A DNA stretch of 64,000 nt. Origin: Microlunatus endophyticus (GTDB lineage Bacteria; Actinomycetota; Actinomycetes; Propionibacteriales; Propionibacteriaceae). The first letter of the stretch is position 1, and each line of letters starts with the position of its first letter. Of this stretch, positions 1 through 8,467 are shown in pieces. The notes below the pieces were generated by a model. It ran no database searches. It saw only the letters and a list, made by a program, of their open reading frames with translations, and had not been told where the DNA came from. The stretch is taken from NCBI RefSeq assembly GCF_014646195.1, contig NZ_BMMZ01000003.1, positions 124,001 to 188,000 of the forward strand, read 5' to 3'. The position numbers were made by a program, and so were the translations under genes.

Positions 1-63
1 AAATGAAGGATTTTGTGACCCCTCGCGGAAGCGGCGCGGGCTCTGACCGGCGGAAGCGGAGGG

Positions 64-660
64 TCAGGCTGCAGGGCGGATACCGGCCCGAATGATGTCC
101 AACTGGGCGTCCACGTCGACCGAGCCCACCGGGCTACGGTCGACCAGGAACGCGATCCCGCTGACCATCTGGCAGACGGTGATCGGATTGACGTCCTGGC
201 GTACCAACCCGAAGGTCTTGGCGCGCTCGATGATCCGTGCGCTGATCCCCGTCATCAGGCCCTTGCACTCGGCCAGGGCCGAATTGTCGTTCTCTCCCGG
301 CACCTCGAGCAGGGCCTCGTGCAGGCCGCGGAAGAAGTTCTTGTACTGGGCGTAGCGGCGCAGCCACTGGTCGAGCGACGCCTCGGGATCCTCGATGGCG
401 GCGATCCTGTTCCCCTCGCGCTCGACCTCGGCCATCCAGTCCTGGAGGACGGCGCGGTGCAGATCACCGCGGGTCGGGAAATGCCGGTAGAGCGTGCCGG
501 GTCCGACGCCGGCGCGCTTGGCGATCTCATCGAGCGAGGCGTTGGCACCGGACTCACTGAAGACCTGGCGCGCGGTCGCCACGATGGTGTCGTAGTTCCG
601 CTGCGCATCCGCCCGCATCTTCCGGGGCACCGATGCGACCGATCCCGATGTGGCCTGCAT
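64..660 (-). CDS. TetR-family transcriptional repressor
   Basis: A 198-residue protein with the N-terminal TetR helix-turn-helix at about residues 41-61 (key stretch LDEIAKRAGVGPGTLYRHF) and a variable all-helical ligand domain behind it, the usual size for the family. It probably represses the divergent exporter genes. The intergenic region holds two near-identical palindromes (698-712 and 723-737) that fit a TetR operator, so autoregulation and control of the exporter are both likely. I chose the ATG at 658-660 because AGGA lies six bases upstream; a GTG one codon earlier is the alternative. The ligand is not predictable, although the neighbouring DHA2 exporters suggest a toxic hydrophobic or cationic compound. 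Family assignment is firm; the target genes are inferred from position. Confidence 0.93.
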   Translation of the reverse strand: MQATSGSVASVPRKMRADAQRNYDTIVATARQVFSESGANASLDEIAKRAGVGPGTLYRHFPTRGDLHRAVLQDWMAEVEREGNRIAAIEDPEASLDQWLRRYAQYKNFFRGLHEALLEVPGENDNSALAECKGLMTGISARIIERAKTFGLVRQDVNPITVCQMVSGIAFLVDRSPVGSVDVDAQLDIIRAGIRPAA

Positions 661-697
661 CACACGTCCTAATTGGCTGACTGAAACCCTTGCTATC

Positions 698-801
698 CGG
701 AGACTGTCTCCGCTACTGTATACGGAGACCGTCTCCGGTTACCCCATCATCCCGATCACCTGATCGGAACGCTCAGCAGCGCTAATCGGAGCCGCTCTCC
801 G
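698..801. promoter_or_regulatory. Tandem TetR-type operators in the tetR/exporter divergent promoter region
   Basis: Two 15-base palindromes, CGGAGACTGTCTCCG (698-712) and CGGAGACCGTCTCCG (723-737), have centres 25 bases apart. A degenerate third copy, CGGAGCCGCTCTCCG, lies at 787-801. They sit between the divergent TetR gene and the first exporter. The spacing, symmetry and position fit binding sites for the adjacent TetR protein, but binding is inferred. Confidence 0.75.
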
Positions 802-959
802 AATAACTCTACTCCGAGTTCTCCGCTGACGTCAGTGCCGACGCCTGTTCCGTACGTCACTGCTGACGTCCCAGCCATCCATATCCGGCCTGTGACCCTC
901 CGACCCGTCGTACCCGACGGCGTGGGGTCGCCGACCAACCGTCGTCAGAAGGATTACCT

Positions 960-2447
960 GTGTCTGTTGGTACTTCCACCGACATCACCACACCGGCAGC
1001 GAGCAACCGCACCCGCGCCGGTCTCACCCTGGCGGTCATCCTCACCGCCCAACTCATGCTGGTGCTCGACTCCACCATCATCAACGTCGCGCTGCCGGTC
1101 ATCCACCAGCAGTTCGGCTTCTCCGCCGCCGGCTTGTCCTGGGTGCTGAACGCCTACACCCTCGCCTTCGGCGGCCTGCTGCTGCTCGGCGGCCGGCTCG
1201 GCGACGTTCTCGGCTATCGTCGTACGTTCCTGCTCGGCCTGGCCGTCTTCGTGCTCAGTTCCGCACTCGGCGGCGCGGCGCAGGACTCGGCCTGGCTGAT
1301 CGCAGCGCGGGCCACCCAGGGCATCGGTGCCGCGCTCGCCGCACCGGCCGCCCTGTCGCTGATCACCCGGTCCAACCCGGAGGGCACCGCCCGCAACCGC
1401 GCACTCGGTCTGTTCGCGGCCGTCAGCTCCGGCGGCGCCTCGATCGGACTGATCGTCGGCGGCCTGCTGACCACCAGCGTCTCCTGGCGCTGGTCCCTCT
1501 ACATCAACGTTCCGATCGGCATCGCTGCGATCATCCTCGGCCGACGGCTGCTGCCGGAGACCGATCGTCGCCACGAGCCGTTCGACTTCGGCGGCGCGCT
1601 CGCCGCGGTTGTCGGCATGACCTCACTGGTCGCCGGTTTCGTCTGGATCCCCGAGTACGGCTGGTCGACCCGGACCATCGCCGCGATCGGGTTGGGTGTG
1701 GTGGCGATGGCCGCCTTCGTGATCATCGAGCGCAGGATGGCCCACCCGCTGTTCGCACTCCGCCTGCTCCGCTCCCCCGGTCGGGTCGGCGCCCTGTTGA
1801 CCTTCATGCTGGTGGTCGGCGGGCAGATGGGCGGCTTCTTCTTCCTGGTGCAGTACCTGCAGAGCGCCCACGGCTACGACGCCTTCACCTCGGGGCTGGC
1901 GTTCCTGCCGCTGTCGCTGGGCATCTTCGTGATGTCACGGATCGTGCCGCGGCTGATCGGGCGGTTCCACCCGTTGCGCGTCGCCCTCGTCGGACTGGCG
2001 TTGCTGCTGGCCGCCCATATCTGGCTCAGTCAGGTGACCGCATCCGACAGCTTCCTGGCCGGAGTGTTCTGGCCGATGTTGTTCCTGGGCATCGGCGCAG
2101 CGATGGTCTTCCTGCCCATGAACATCCGGATCCTGGCCGGCGTCCGCCCCCAGGACGCAGGTGCGGCATCCGGGATGTTGCAGACCGCACAACAGGCCGG
2201 TGGCGCGGCGCTGGGCCTCGCGGTCCTGGTCGCAGCCTCCGGGATCGGCAGCGGGAGCGTCGCATCGGTAGGAGCCTTGATGACCGGCATGCATCACGCC
2301 TTCCACACCTCGACCATCTTCATCGGCGTCGCCGTGTTGGTCACGGTGGTCACGTTGGTCGGCGAGCGGATCGCAGCCGTACGATCGGTGCGGGCTGCCG
2401 AACTGATCGCGGCACAGCACTCCGGCGAGGTGTTGGAGGAAGCGTGA
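960..2447 (+). CDS. DHA2-type MFS drug exporter (first of two)
   Basis: A 495-residue integral membrane protein of the EmrB/QacA (DHA2, about 14 helices) branch of the major facilitator superfamily, expected to extrude drugs or metabolites with proton antiport. Family landmarks are LDSTIINVALP (residues 36-46, motif D1) and GGRLGDVLGYRR (77-88, motif A). Repeated hydrophobic segments fill the rest. The GTG start at 960 is preceded by AGAAGGA (947-953). The gene lies downstream of paired TetR operators and divergent from the TetR gene, so substrate-induced derepression is likely. A second DHA2 exporter follows 119 bases downstream. The substrate cannot be read from the sequence. Confidence 0.93.
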   Translation: MSVGTSTDITTPAASNRTRAGLTLAVILTAQLMLVLDSTIINVALPVIHQQFGFSAAGLSWVLNAYTLAFGGLLLLGGRLGDVLGYRRTFLLGLAVFVLSSALGGAAQDSAWLIAARATQGIGAALAAPAALSLITRSNPEGTARNRALGLFAAVSSGGASIGLIVGGLLTTSVSWRWSLYINVPIGIAAIILGRRLLPETDRRHEPFDFGGALAAVVGMTSLVAGFVWIPEYGWSTRTIAAIGLGVVAMAAFVIIERRMAHPLFALRLLRSPGRVGALLTFMLVVGGQMGGFFFLVQYLQSAHGYDAFTSGLAFLPLSLGIFVMSRIVPRLIGRFHPLRVALVGLALLLAAHIWLSQVTASDSFLAGVFWPMLFLGIGAAMVFLPMNIRILAGVRPQDAGAASGMLQTAQQAGGAALGLAVLVAASGIGSGSVASVGALMTGMHHAFHTSTIFIGVAVLVTVVTLVGERIAAVRSVRAAELIAAQHSGEVLEEA

Positions 2448-2457
2448 CGTGATCATC

Positions 2458-2528
2458 GGGTGCGGCCCGTGCCGCACCCGCTCTTCTCCTGCCTGCGATC
2501 GCGGACCCGTCCGGTGCGCGATCGCAGG
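2458..2528 (+). terminator. Two hairpins between the exporter genes
   Basis: Two perfect inverted repeats follow the first exporter. A 9-bp stem with a CCGT loop spans 2458-2479 (arms GGGTGCGGC / GCCGCACCC), and a 12-bp stem with a 13-base loop spans 2492-2528 (arms CCTGCGATCGCG / CGCGATCGCAGG). Neither has a T tract, so they may attenuate or process the transcript rather than terminate it. Confidence 0.5.
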
Positions 2529-2566
2529 TTCCGCCGTTCTGTGAAGCCGTTTCGTGAAGGGGACCG

Positions 2567-4012
2567 ATGAGCCAGCCGACCGTAGCCACCGGAGTGGGCC
2601 TGCGCTCCGAACGTGGGCCGATCCTCGGAGCGGTGATGCTCAGTACGGCGCTGATCGCACTGGACTCGACGATCCTGGCCACGGCAGTGCCGTCGGTCGT
2701 CCGCTCGCTCGGCGGCTTCTCGCAGTTCCCCTGGCTGTTCAGCATCTACGTGCTGGCCCAGGCGGTGTCGGTGCCGATCTACGGCAAGCTCTCCGACCAG
2801 ATCGGGCGCAAGCCGATCATGCTCGTCGGTGTCGGACTCTTCGTCCTCGGATCGATCTTCTGCACCTTCGCCTGGTCGATGAGTTCCTTGATCATCTTCC
2901 GGGCCGTCCAGGGTCTCGGCGCCGGCGCGATCGGGCCGATGGGCATGACGATCATCGGTGACATCTACACCGTCGCCGAACGCGCCAAGGTGCAGGGCTA
3001 CGTGGCCAGCGTCTGGGGTGTGGCCTCGGTCGTCGGGCCGGCTCTGGGTGGCGTCTTCACCGATTTCGTTAACTGGCGGGCGATCTTCGTGATCAACATC
3101 CCGCTCGGCATCATCGCGGCGGTGATGTTGGTGCGGCGGTTCAAGGAGGACGTCACGATCACCCGGCACAAGATCGACTTCTCCGGTGCGATCACGCTGA
3201 CCTTCGGCGCGTCCTTGATCATCCTCGGGCTGCTCGAGGGTGGAGTCCTGTGGCACTGGGTCTCGCTGCCCGGTATCGCGATCTTCGCGATCGGCTTCCT
3301 GCTGCTGGCGATCTTCGTCGTGATCGAGCGACACGCGGCGGAACCGGTGCTGCCCGGCTGGGCCTTCACCCGGCGGATCTTCGCCGGTGTCTACATCGCC
3401 TCGATGGCGGTCGGCGTACTCACCCTGGGGCTGAGCTCGTACGTGCCGATGTTCGTCCAGGAGGTGCTCGGAACCGGTGCCCTGGTGGCCGGTTTCGCGC
3501 TGGCCGCGCTGACCCTCGGCTGGCCGGTCGCCGCCAGCCAGGCCGGCAGGATCTATCTGCGGATCGGTTTCCGCAACACCGGGCTGATCGGCGGCGCTTT
3601 CGCCCTCGTCGGCGCTGCGTCACTGCTGTTGCTCGGATCCGGTTCCAGCCCGATCCAGGTCGCGGTCAGCTGCGTCGTCATCGGTCTCGGACTGGGACTG
3701 ATCGCCAGCCCGACACTGGTCGCCGCGCAGTCGGTGGTGACCTGGCAACAGCGCGGCGTCGTCACCGGAACCAACATGTTCGCCCGCTCAATGGGCAGCG
3801 CGGTAGGTACCGCTGTCTTCGGTGCCGTCGCCAACGCCTCGCTCGGTGGCCACGGATCCATCAACGACACCAATGCCGACGGCTCGCTGGCCATCTCGCC
3901 GGTACTGCTGTCGCATGCCGTCCATCAGGTCTTCATCGGCGCCCTGGCGGTCGCGGTGATCATGGTGCTGGCGATCCTGGTGATACCGCGGCAGATCCGC
4001 ACCGCCGACTGA
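2567..4012 (+). CDS. DHA2/MDR-type MFS exporter (second of two)
   Basis: A 481-residue MFS protein of the EmrB/QacA drug-export type. LDSTILATAVP (residues 32-42) is motif D1 and GKLSDQIGRK (73-82) is motif A. About 14 membrane segments are expected for the subfamily. The ATG at 2567 has AAGGGG just upstream. It is only moderately similar to the preceding exporter, so this looks like two related pumps side by side rather than a recent duplication. It probably shares control with the TetR-operator promoter, unless the hairpins at 2458-2528 separate the two transcripts. The substrate is unknown. Confidence 0.92.
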   Translation: MSQPTVATGVGLRSERGPILGAVMLSTALIALDSTILATAVPSVVRSLGGFSQFPWLFSIYVLAQAVSVPIYGKLSDQIGRKPIMLVGVGLFVLGSIFCTFAWSMSSLIIFRAVQGLGAGAIGPMGMTIIGDIYTVAERAKVQGYVASVWGVASVVGPALGGVFTDFVNWRAIFVINIPLGIIAAVMLVRRFKEDVTITRHKIDFSGAITLTFGASLIILGLLEGGVLWHWVSLPGIAIFAIGFLLLAIFVVIERHAAEPVLPGWAFTRRIFAGVYIASMAVGVLTLGLSSYVPMFVQEVLGTGALVAGFALAALTLGWPVAASQAGRIYLRIGFRNTGLIGGAFALVGAASLLLLGSGSSPIQVAVSCVVIGLGLGLIASPTLVAAQSVVTWQQRGVVTGTNMFARSMGSAVGTAVFGAVANASLGGHGSINDTNADGSLAISPVLLSHAVHQVFIGALAVAVIMVLAILVIPRQIRTAD

Positions 4013-4048
4013 ACCGGCGGCCGGTCCCTTGCCGCGATCCAACCGGGC

Positions 4049-4083
4049 TCATCCAACCCGCTTCATCCAACCCGCTTCATCCA
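4049..4083. repeat. 14-bp tandem repeat at the 3' end of the DinB-like gene
   Basis: TCATCCAACCCGCT occurs at 4049-4062 and again at 4063-4076, with a partial third copy from 4077. The stop codon of the minus-strand gene lies at 4063-4065. One copy therefore encodes the C-terminal Met-Lys-Arg-Val-Gly and the next lies just past the stop. Copy-number slippage could change the C-terminus. Confidence 0.8.
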
Positions 4084-4689
4084 GTCGGCCGCCGACCGGC
4101 CGGTCCAGTTGACCAGTCGCTCGGTCGGACTCGCGTCCTGGCGGGCCTCGACGACCGGACCGAAGGGGACAGGTCCACCTCGCGGCTGGGCCGGCAGCGC
4201 TCGGTGCGCGACGGCCAGGGCGGCAGCGGCCAGGTCGGCGTCCGCCTCGGCCGGCTGACCGGTCGCCACGGCCAGGTCCCAGCCGTGGGTCAGTGCTTCC
4301 TGGAGGTAGCCGCCGACGGCGAGGGCGCCGGGGACGGTGCCCCACGGCGCGGTGACCGGCTCGCCCAGATCCTTGCCGGCCCAGGCCAGCCGACTGGCCG
4401 CGGTATGGCTCCGGTAGCCGGCCGCGAGGTCGCCGTCGGGCAGGTCGGTGATGAATTCGACCGTGCGCGCATCACGGCCCTTGCCCATCGCCTCGACCCG
4501 TCGGGCACCGGTGTAGAGGTGGCCGATCAGGGTCCGTACGTCGAATTCCTCGCACGGCGTCGGATCGTCGAACTGGTCCGGTGTGACACCGGCGATCAGG
4601 GTCTCCACCCACTGCTGGGCGCGCGCCAGCTGCGGGCGCAGATCGGGCAGGGCGCTTACGGGCCTTTCGGTGGCGGGTGTCGCGTTCAT
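4063..4689 (-). CDS. TIGR03086-type DinB/maleylpyruvate-isomerase-fold protein
   Basis: A 208-residue protein of the actinobacterial TIGR03086/MDMPI group, a four-helix DinB-like fold that usually binds a divalent metal through histidines. The N-terminal part reads TPCEEFDVRTLIGHL (His in helix 2), and later EALTHGWDLAVATGQ carries another conserved His; the tail WTGRSAADW is typical of this group. Relatives include mycothiol-dependent isomerases and S-transferases, but most members are uncharacterised, so only a thiol-transfer or metal-binding role can be suggested. The ATG is preceded by GAGGAG. It is divergent from a WYL regulator gene (104-base gap), which may control it. Confidence 0.8.
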   Translation of the reverse strand: MNATPATERPVSALPDLRPQLARAQQWVETLIAGVTPDQFDDPTPCEEFDVRTLIGHLYTGARRVEAMGKGRDARTVEFITDLPDGDLAAGYRSHTAASRLAWAGKDLGEPVTAPWGTVPGALAVGGYLQEALTHGWDLAVATGQPAEADADLAAAALAVAHRALPAQPRGGPVPFGPVVEARQDASPTERLVNWTGRSAADWMKRVG

Positions 4690-4793
4690 CGTCTGCTCCT
4701 CGAGAGTCCGGGCCGCTCGCTGCGGCCGACAGATCGATGGTGAAGCCCGAAGAGTGACATCCGGTGTCGTGTATTTGTGAGAAATTGGATCCC

Positions 4794-5807
4794 ATGCGTG
4801 CGGACCGGCTGCTGACCCTGGTGGCGCTGCTGCGCCGGCACGGCAAGCTGTCGGCGACCGAGCTGGCGCGGCGCCTGGAGGTCGACCGGCGGACGGTGCT
4901 GCGGGACGTCGAGGCGCTGTCGACGGCCGGCTTCGGTATCTACGCCGAGCGTGGGCGCAACGGCGGCTTCGCTCTGCTGCCCGAGTACCGGCCCGATGTC
5001 GGCGGTCTCAGCGCCGACGAGGCCCGGGCCTTGTTCCTGGCCGGCGGACAGCCCGTACTCGACCGGCTCGGACTGGCTGCGCCGCTGGCATCGGCGTTGA
5101 CCAAGCTCGGCATGGAGTTGCCACCCGAGCACCAGCAGCGGGTCGACCGGACCAGCAGCAGGATCGTGATCGCCGCAGCAGGCTGGACGACGGGTCCGGA
5201 ATCGCTGCCCTGCTGGGAAACGGTGCAGCAGGCGGTGTTCGACGACCGTCGACTCCGATTCGACTACCTGCCGCGGCCGGGACGGCGACCGGGCGTCCGT
5301 ACGGTCGATCCGTACGGCCTGCTGCAGGCCGCCGGAGCCTGGTACCTGATCGCCGCCCATCGCGGTCGGCCGAGGACCTACCGGGTCTCGCGGATGATCT
5401 CCGCCCGGATCCTCGCCCAGCCTGCCGTACGGCCCGATGATCTTGATCTGGCTGCGCTGTGGGAACAGCTGCGCACGGAGTACGCCCACGCTGCGGCCGC
5501 GATCATGATCAAGATCCGGGTGCCGCGGCAGTGGTTGGACCTGGTCAGGCGCAACCTCGCCGTGCAGCTGGCCGGTCCGCCAGTGATCACCACAGAAGGC
5601 GACGCCATGATCATCGAGGCACCGGTCACCGGCATCCGCGGAACGACAGGCATGTTGGCCGGGTTCGGCGACATGATCGAGGTCCTCGAGCCGCCGGAGC
5701 TGATCGACTCATTGATCATGGTCGCCGACCAGCTCAGGGCCCGCTACCCTGCTCAGACCGCGACCAGGTCGAATTCGTTGCCCTCCGGATCGGCCAGCGT
5801 CGCGTAA
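4794..5807 (+). CDS. WYL-domain transcriptional regulator (YafY type)
   Basis: A 337-residue regulator. An N-terminal DeoR-like winged helix (about residues 1-60, including LSATELARRLEVDRRTVLRD) is followed by a WYL domain with GLLQAAGAWYLIA and RTYRVSRM, and then a C-terminal WCX-like extension. WYL proteins sense small molecules or nucleic acids and may activate or repress. The ATG at 4794 starts directly at the helix-turn-helix; an upstream in-frame GTG at 4764 adds ten unlikely residues. The 3' end overlaps the convergent VOC gene by 55 bases, so the last 18 codons are shared with the opposite strand. It is probably regulatory for the divergent DinB-like gene. Confidence 0.88.
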   Translation: MRADRLLTLVALLRRHGKLSATELARRLEVDRRTVLRDVEALSTAGFGIYAERGRNGGFALLPEYRPDVGGLSADEARALFLAGGQPVLDRLGLAAPLASALTKLGMELPPEHQQRVDRTSSRIVIAAAGWTTGPESLPCWETVQQAVFDDRRLRFDYLPRPGRRPGVRTVDPYGLLQAAGAWYLIAAHRGRPRTYRVSRMISARILAQPAVRPDDLDLAALWEQLRTEYAHAAAAIMIKIRVPRQWLDLVRRNLAVQLAGPPVITTEGDAMIIEAPVTGIRGTTGMLAGFGDMIEVLEPPELIDSLIMVADQLRARYPAQTATRSNSLPSGSASVA

Positions 5808-6127
5808 CGCAGGCCGCCGTTGCTCTCCCGCAGCTTGGTGGCGCCCAGACCGACGAGGCGCTGCACCTCGGGGTCGAACTCCTGGGTCACCAGATCGAAG
5901 TGCAGGCGGTTCTTCACCGCCTTGGGCTCAGGGACCTTGCGGAATCCCAGTCGCGGGCCGGGAAGCTGCGGATCCTCCTCGACCGAGGCGCTGTCCTCGT
6001 CGGCGCCGGCAGCAACCGGGCGGCCGAGGGCGGCGCCCCAGAATGTCGCGACTCGACGAGCGTCGGCTGCGTCGACGGTGACGGCGAAGGCTGTGATGGA
6101 GGACGAGTTGGACAACGGGTGGGACAC
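5753..6127 (-). CDS. VOC-fold (glyoxalase/bleomycin-resistance-like) protein
   Basis: A 124-residue single-domain vicinal-oxygen-chelate protein. It shows the beta-alpha-beta-beta-beta pattern of the family, with RLHFDLVTQ (His as a metal ligand) and the terminal strand ATLADPEGNEFDLVAV (Glu as a ligand). The commonest relatives are uncharacterised glyoxalase-like proteins and self-resistance proteins. The GTG at 6125-6127 gives the start MSHPLSNSS; a weak GCAGG lies upstream. The GNAT gene ends at 6130, two bases beyond this start, on the same strand, so the two are probably cotranscribed with GNAT first. The 3' end overlaps the WYL gene tail to tail. Confidence 0.82.
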   Translation of the reverse strand: MSHPLSNSSSITAFAVTVDAADARRVATFWGAALGRPVAAGADEDSASVEEDPQLPGPRLGFRKVPEPKAVKNRLHFDLVTQEFDPEVQRLVGLGATKLRESNGGLRYATLADPEGNEFDLVAV

Positions 6128-6129
6128 GA

Positions 6130-6900
6130 TTACCTGCTTTCGGGTTGGTAGGAGCTGATCGTCAGACCTCGTCGGGTCGTGAAACCCATGGACCGGTAGA
6201 GCCGGATCGCGGTGTCGTTGCCCTCGACGACGTGCAGGAACGGCCTGGCCCCGCGAGCCCGGATCTCGTCGGCGACCGTTTCGACCAGCAGCCGGGCCAG
6301 CCCGCGGCCGCGATAGTCCGGATCGCTGCAGACACCGCTGATCTCGCTCCAACCCGGCGGCTGCAGCCGCTCGCCCGCCATCGCGACCAAGCGGTCGCCG
6401 TCGCGGACGCCGAAGTAGACGCCGAGTTCGACCGTGCGGGGCAAAAACGGGCCAGGTTTGGTGCGACCGGCCAGGTCGAGCATTGCGGGCACGTCGCCCG
6501 ATCCGAGTCGTACGAGCTGGAGGTCGCCCGCCGTCCGGGCCAGGATCGATGCATCGTGCAGGGCATCGCCGACTGGGCCGACCATCTGCAACCCGTCGAA
6601 GCGGTGCACCAGCCGCCACGACGGCGGTACCGCTGTCGTCGTGTCCAGGATCATCACCGGCCCGGGCGCCGCCAACCGGGCCAACGCCACCCAGTCCTCA
6701 GCATCGGCATCGTCGGCGATCGCCATGAACGGGGAGACCTCGCCGGGATAGCGGACGGCCCGTGCATCGCCGATCGCCAGTCCACGATGCCGACCGGCCA
6801 GGGATCCTAACACCGGGTTGTCCAGTCCGGGATCGTCCAGGACAGTCGATGACTCGGCGTTCGACAATTGCATAGTTGCGAGCGTATTAGTTTCGACCAT
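6130..6900 (-). CDS. GNAT-family N-acetyltransferase
   Basis: A 256-residue protein whose C-terminal half is a GNAT domain. The acetyl-CoA pyrophosphate loop DPDYRGRGLARLLVE is followed by FLHVVEGNDTAIRLYRSMGF, the usual beta5-alpha4 end of the fold (two short quoted motifs of that region). The N-terminal 120 residues are more divergent and may be a degenerate second GNAT fold. The substrate is unknown. The ATG at 6898-6900 is preceded by TGAGGG; an ATG nine codons in is the alternative. It is divergent from a CGNR-type gene, and ATAGTT (6872-6877) / AACTAT (6901-6906) form a small inverted repeat around the start. It likely forms an operon with the VOC gene. Confidence 0.85.
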   Translation of the reverse strand: MVETNTLATMQLSNAESSTVLDDPGLDNPVLGSLAGRHRGLAIGDARAVRYPGEVSPFMAIADDADAEDWVALARLAAPGPVMILDTTTAVPPSWRLVHRFDGLQMVGPVGDALHDASILARTAGDLQLVRLGSGDVPAMLDLAGRTKPGPFLPRTVELGVYFGVRDGDRLVAMAGERLQPPGWSEISGVCSDPDYRGRGLARLLVETVADEIRARGARPFLHVVEGNDTAIRLYRSMGFTTRRGLTISSYQPESR

Positions 6901-7009
6901 AACTATCAAGCCCTCAGATCCAAAAACGTTGGAGTCGTGCTGATTTCTCGACCAACTGATCGGATTGGGTATCCTGAGCCGAAAAGGACCATCAGGGATC
7001 GAGGATCGG

Positions 7010-7582
7010 ATGCCAGCAGGAGCTTCAGTCAGCCCGTTGACGCAGCCGGAGCAGGCAGGCCTGGTGCTGAGCTTGGTCAACACGGCTGCCGGTGACCGCG
7101 ACGACGAGCTGGCAGACGCCGGCGGCCTGCGCGGCTGGCTCGACGGCGCCGGATACCCGGATGCCGACGTGACAGACGCGGACGCGGCCGTGGTCCGCGA
7201 GGTCCGGGACTGTCTGCAGCTGCTGATGCTGGCGCATTCGGGTGACGATGCGGCTACTCGGGACCGGGTGCAGGCCGCCGAGACCCGACTGGCCCGTACG
7301 GCTGACCAGGTCCCGGTGACCTTGCTGATCACTGCGACCGGTGTGTCGCTGCGAGCGCCGGGCACGGGCATGTGGGCTGCACTGGGTGCTGTCCTGGCCG
7401 GCGTTGCGGATCTGGATCGGGCAGGCGTCTGGGAGCGGGTCAAGGCGTGCCGCAACGACATCTGTCACGCCGGGTTCTTCGACCGGTCCCGGAACGGGTC
7501 GGCGGTCTACCACGGCCCCAACTGCGCGTCGATGGTGTCGATGCGGGCCTATCGCCGGCGCAGGAAGAGCGACGACGGCTGA
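7010..7582 (+). CDS. CGNR zinc-finger-like regulator (variant motif)
   Basis: A 190-residue protein with the ABATE/CGNR architecture: an N-terminal stress-related domain beginning LVLSLVNTAAGDRDDEL and a C-terminal finger with CRNDICHAGFFDRSRNG. In the family the finger ends with the eponymous Cys-Gly-Asn-Arg. Here the corresponding stretch is NCASMVSMRAYRRRR, so the CGNR tetrad and its cysteine are missing, and a histidine (YHGPNC) might replace the ligand. It is probably a DNA-binding regulator. The ATG at 7010 is preceded by GAGG (7001-7004); a TTG 15 codons upstream is unlikely. Divergent from GNAT, convergent with the HAD gene (7-base gap). Confidence 0.78.
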   Translation: MPAGASVSPLTQPEQAGLVLSLVNTAAGDRDDELADAGGLRGWLDGAGYPDADVTDADAAVVREVRDCLQLLMLAHSGDDAATRDRVQAAETRLARTADQVPVTLLITATGVSLRAPGTGMWAALGAVLAGVADLDRAGVWERVKACRNDICHAGFFDRSRNGSAVYHGPNCASMVSMRAYRRRRKSDDG

Positions 7583-7589
7583 GCGTTCG

Positions 7590-8417
7590 TCAGCTCTCGG
7601 CTCCCCCGTCGCCCGCGGCGAACTCCTGCACCAGCCCGACGACGTCGGCGATCGAGTCCTTGATCATGGTCGGCCGATACGGGAAGGAACCGACCCGGTC
7701 GCGGGTGGTGGAACCGGTGAGCACCAGGATGGTCCGCATCCCGGCCTCGATCCCGGCGATCACGTCGGTGTCCATCCGGTCGCCGACCATGATCGTGGTC
7801 TCCGAGTGCGCCTCCAGGCGATTGAGCGCCGAACGCATCATCAACGGATTGGGCTTGCCGACGTAGTAGGGCTCCCGCCCGGTAGCACGGGTGATCAACG
7901 CCGCCACCGAACCGGTGGCCGGCAGCGATCCCTCGGCCGACGGGCCGGTGGCATCGGGATTGGTGGCGATGAACTTGGCGCCGCGCTCCAAAAGCCGGAT
8001 CGCCCGGGTGATCGCCTCGAAGGAATAGGTCCGTGTCTCGCCCAACACGACGTAGTCCGGATCGGACTCGGTGAGCACGAAGCCGGCATCGTGCAGGGCC
8101 GAGGTCAGGCCGGCCTCACCGATCACGTACGCCGAACCGTGCGGACTCTGCTCCGACAGGAACTGGGCAGTCGCCAGCGCCGAGGTCCAGATCGACTCCT
8201 CCGGCAAGTCGATGCCACTGAACAGCAGCCGGGCCCGGAGATCGCGCGGGGTGTAGATCGAGTTGTTCGTGAGCACCAGGAACCGTCGCCCGGCGCGTTG
8301 CAGCGCGGCGATGAAGTCGGCCGCCCCAGGCAGCGCGCTCTGCTCGTGGACCATGACGCCGTCCATGTCGGTCAACCAGCTGTCCACCGGCCTGTTCTCG
8401 GTCATGGCCGCGTTCAT
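7590..8417 (-). CDS. HAD-superfamily subfamily IIA phosphatase (NagD-like)
   Basis: A 275-residue cytoplasmic hydrolase. Motif I is WLTDMDGVMVHE (nucleophilic Asp), motif II LVLTNNS, motif III has the Lys of YVGKPNPLM, and motif IV is MVGDRMDTDV. A C2-type cap lies between motifs II and III. NagD-like enzymes remove phosphate from small sugar phosphates or nucleotides; the substrate here is not predictable. Two close starts (ATG 8415-8417 and 8403-8405) are possible, and I chose the first. Only 47 bases separate it from the divergent GlcD-like gene, so the two promoters overlap. Confidence 0.87.
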   Translation of the reverse strand: MNAAMTENRPVDSWLTDMDGVMVHEQSALPGAADFIAALQRAGRRFLVLTNNSIYTPRDLRARLLFSGIDLPEESIWTSALATAQFLSEQSPHGSAYVIGEAGLTSALHDAGFVLTESDPDYVVLGETRTYSFEAITRAIRLLERGAKFIATNPDATGPSAEGSLPATGSVAALITRATGREPYYVGKPNPLMMRSALNRLEAHSETTIMVGDRMDTDVIAGIEAGMRTILVLTGSTTRDRVGSFPYRPTMIKDSIADVVGLVQEFAAGDGGAES

Positions 8418-8452
8418 ACCCAAAGTCTTGCAGCCCGGTCGCCGGCTCCGGT

Positions 8453-8467
8453 TAGGTTGGGCGGGTG
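8453..8467 (+). promoter_or_regulatory. Leaderless-type promoter of the GlcD-like gene
   Basis: A -10 box TAGGTT (8453-8458) is followed after six bases by the GTG start (8465). There is no Shine-Dalgarno sequence, so transcription probably begins at the start codon. Confidence 0.55.
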
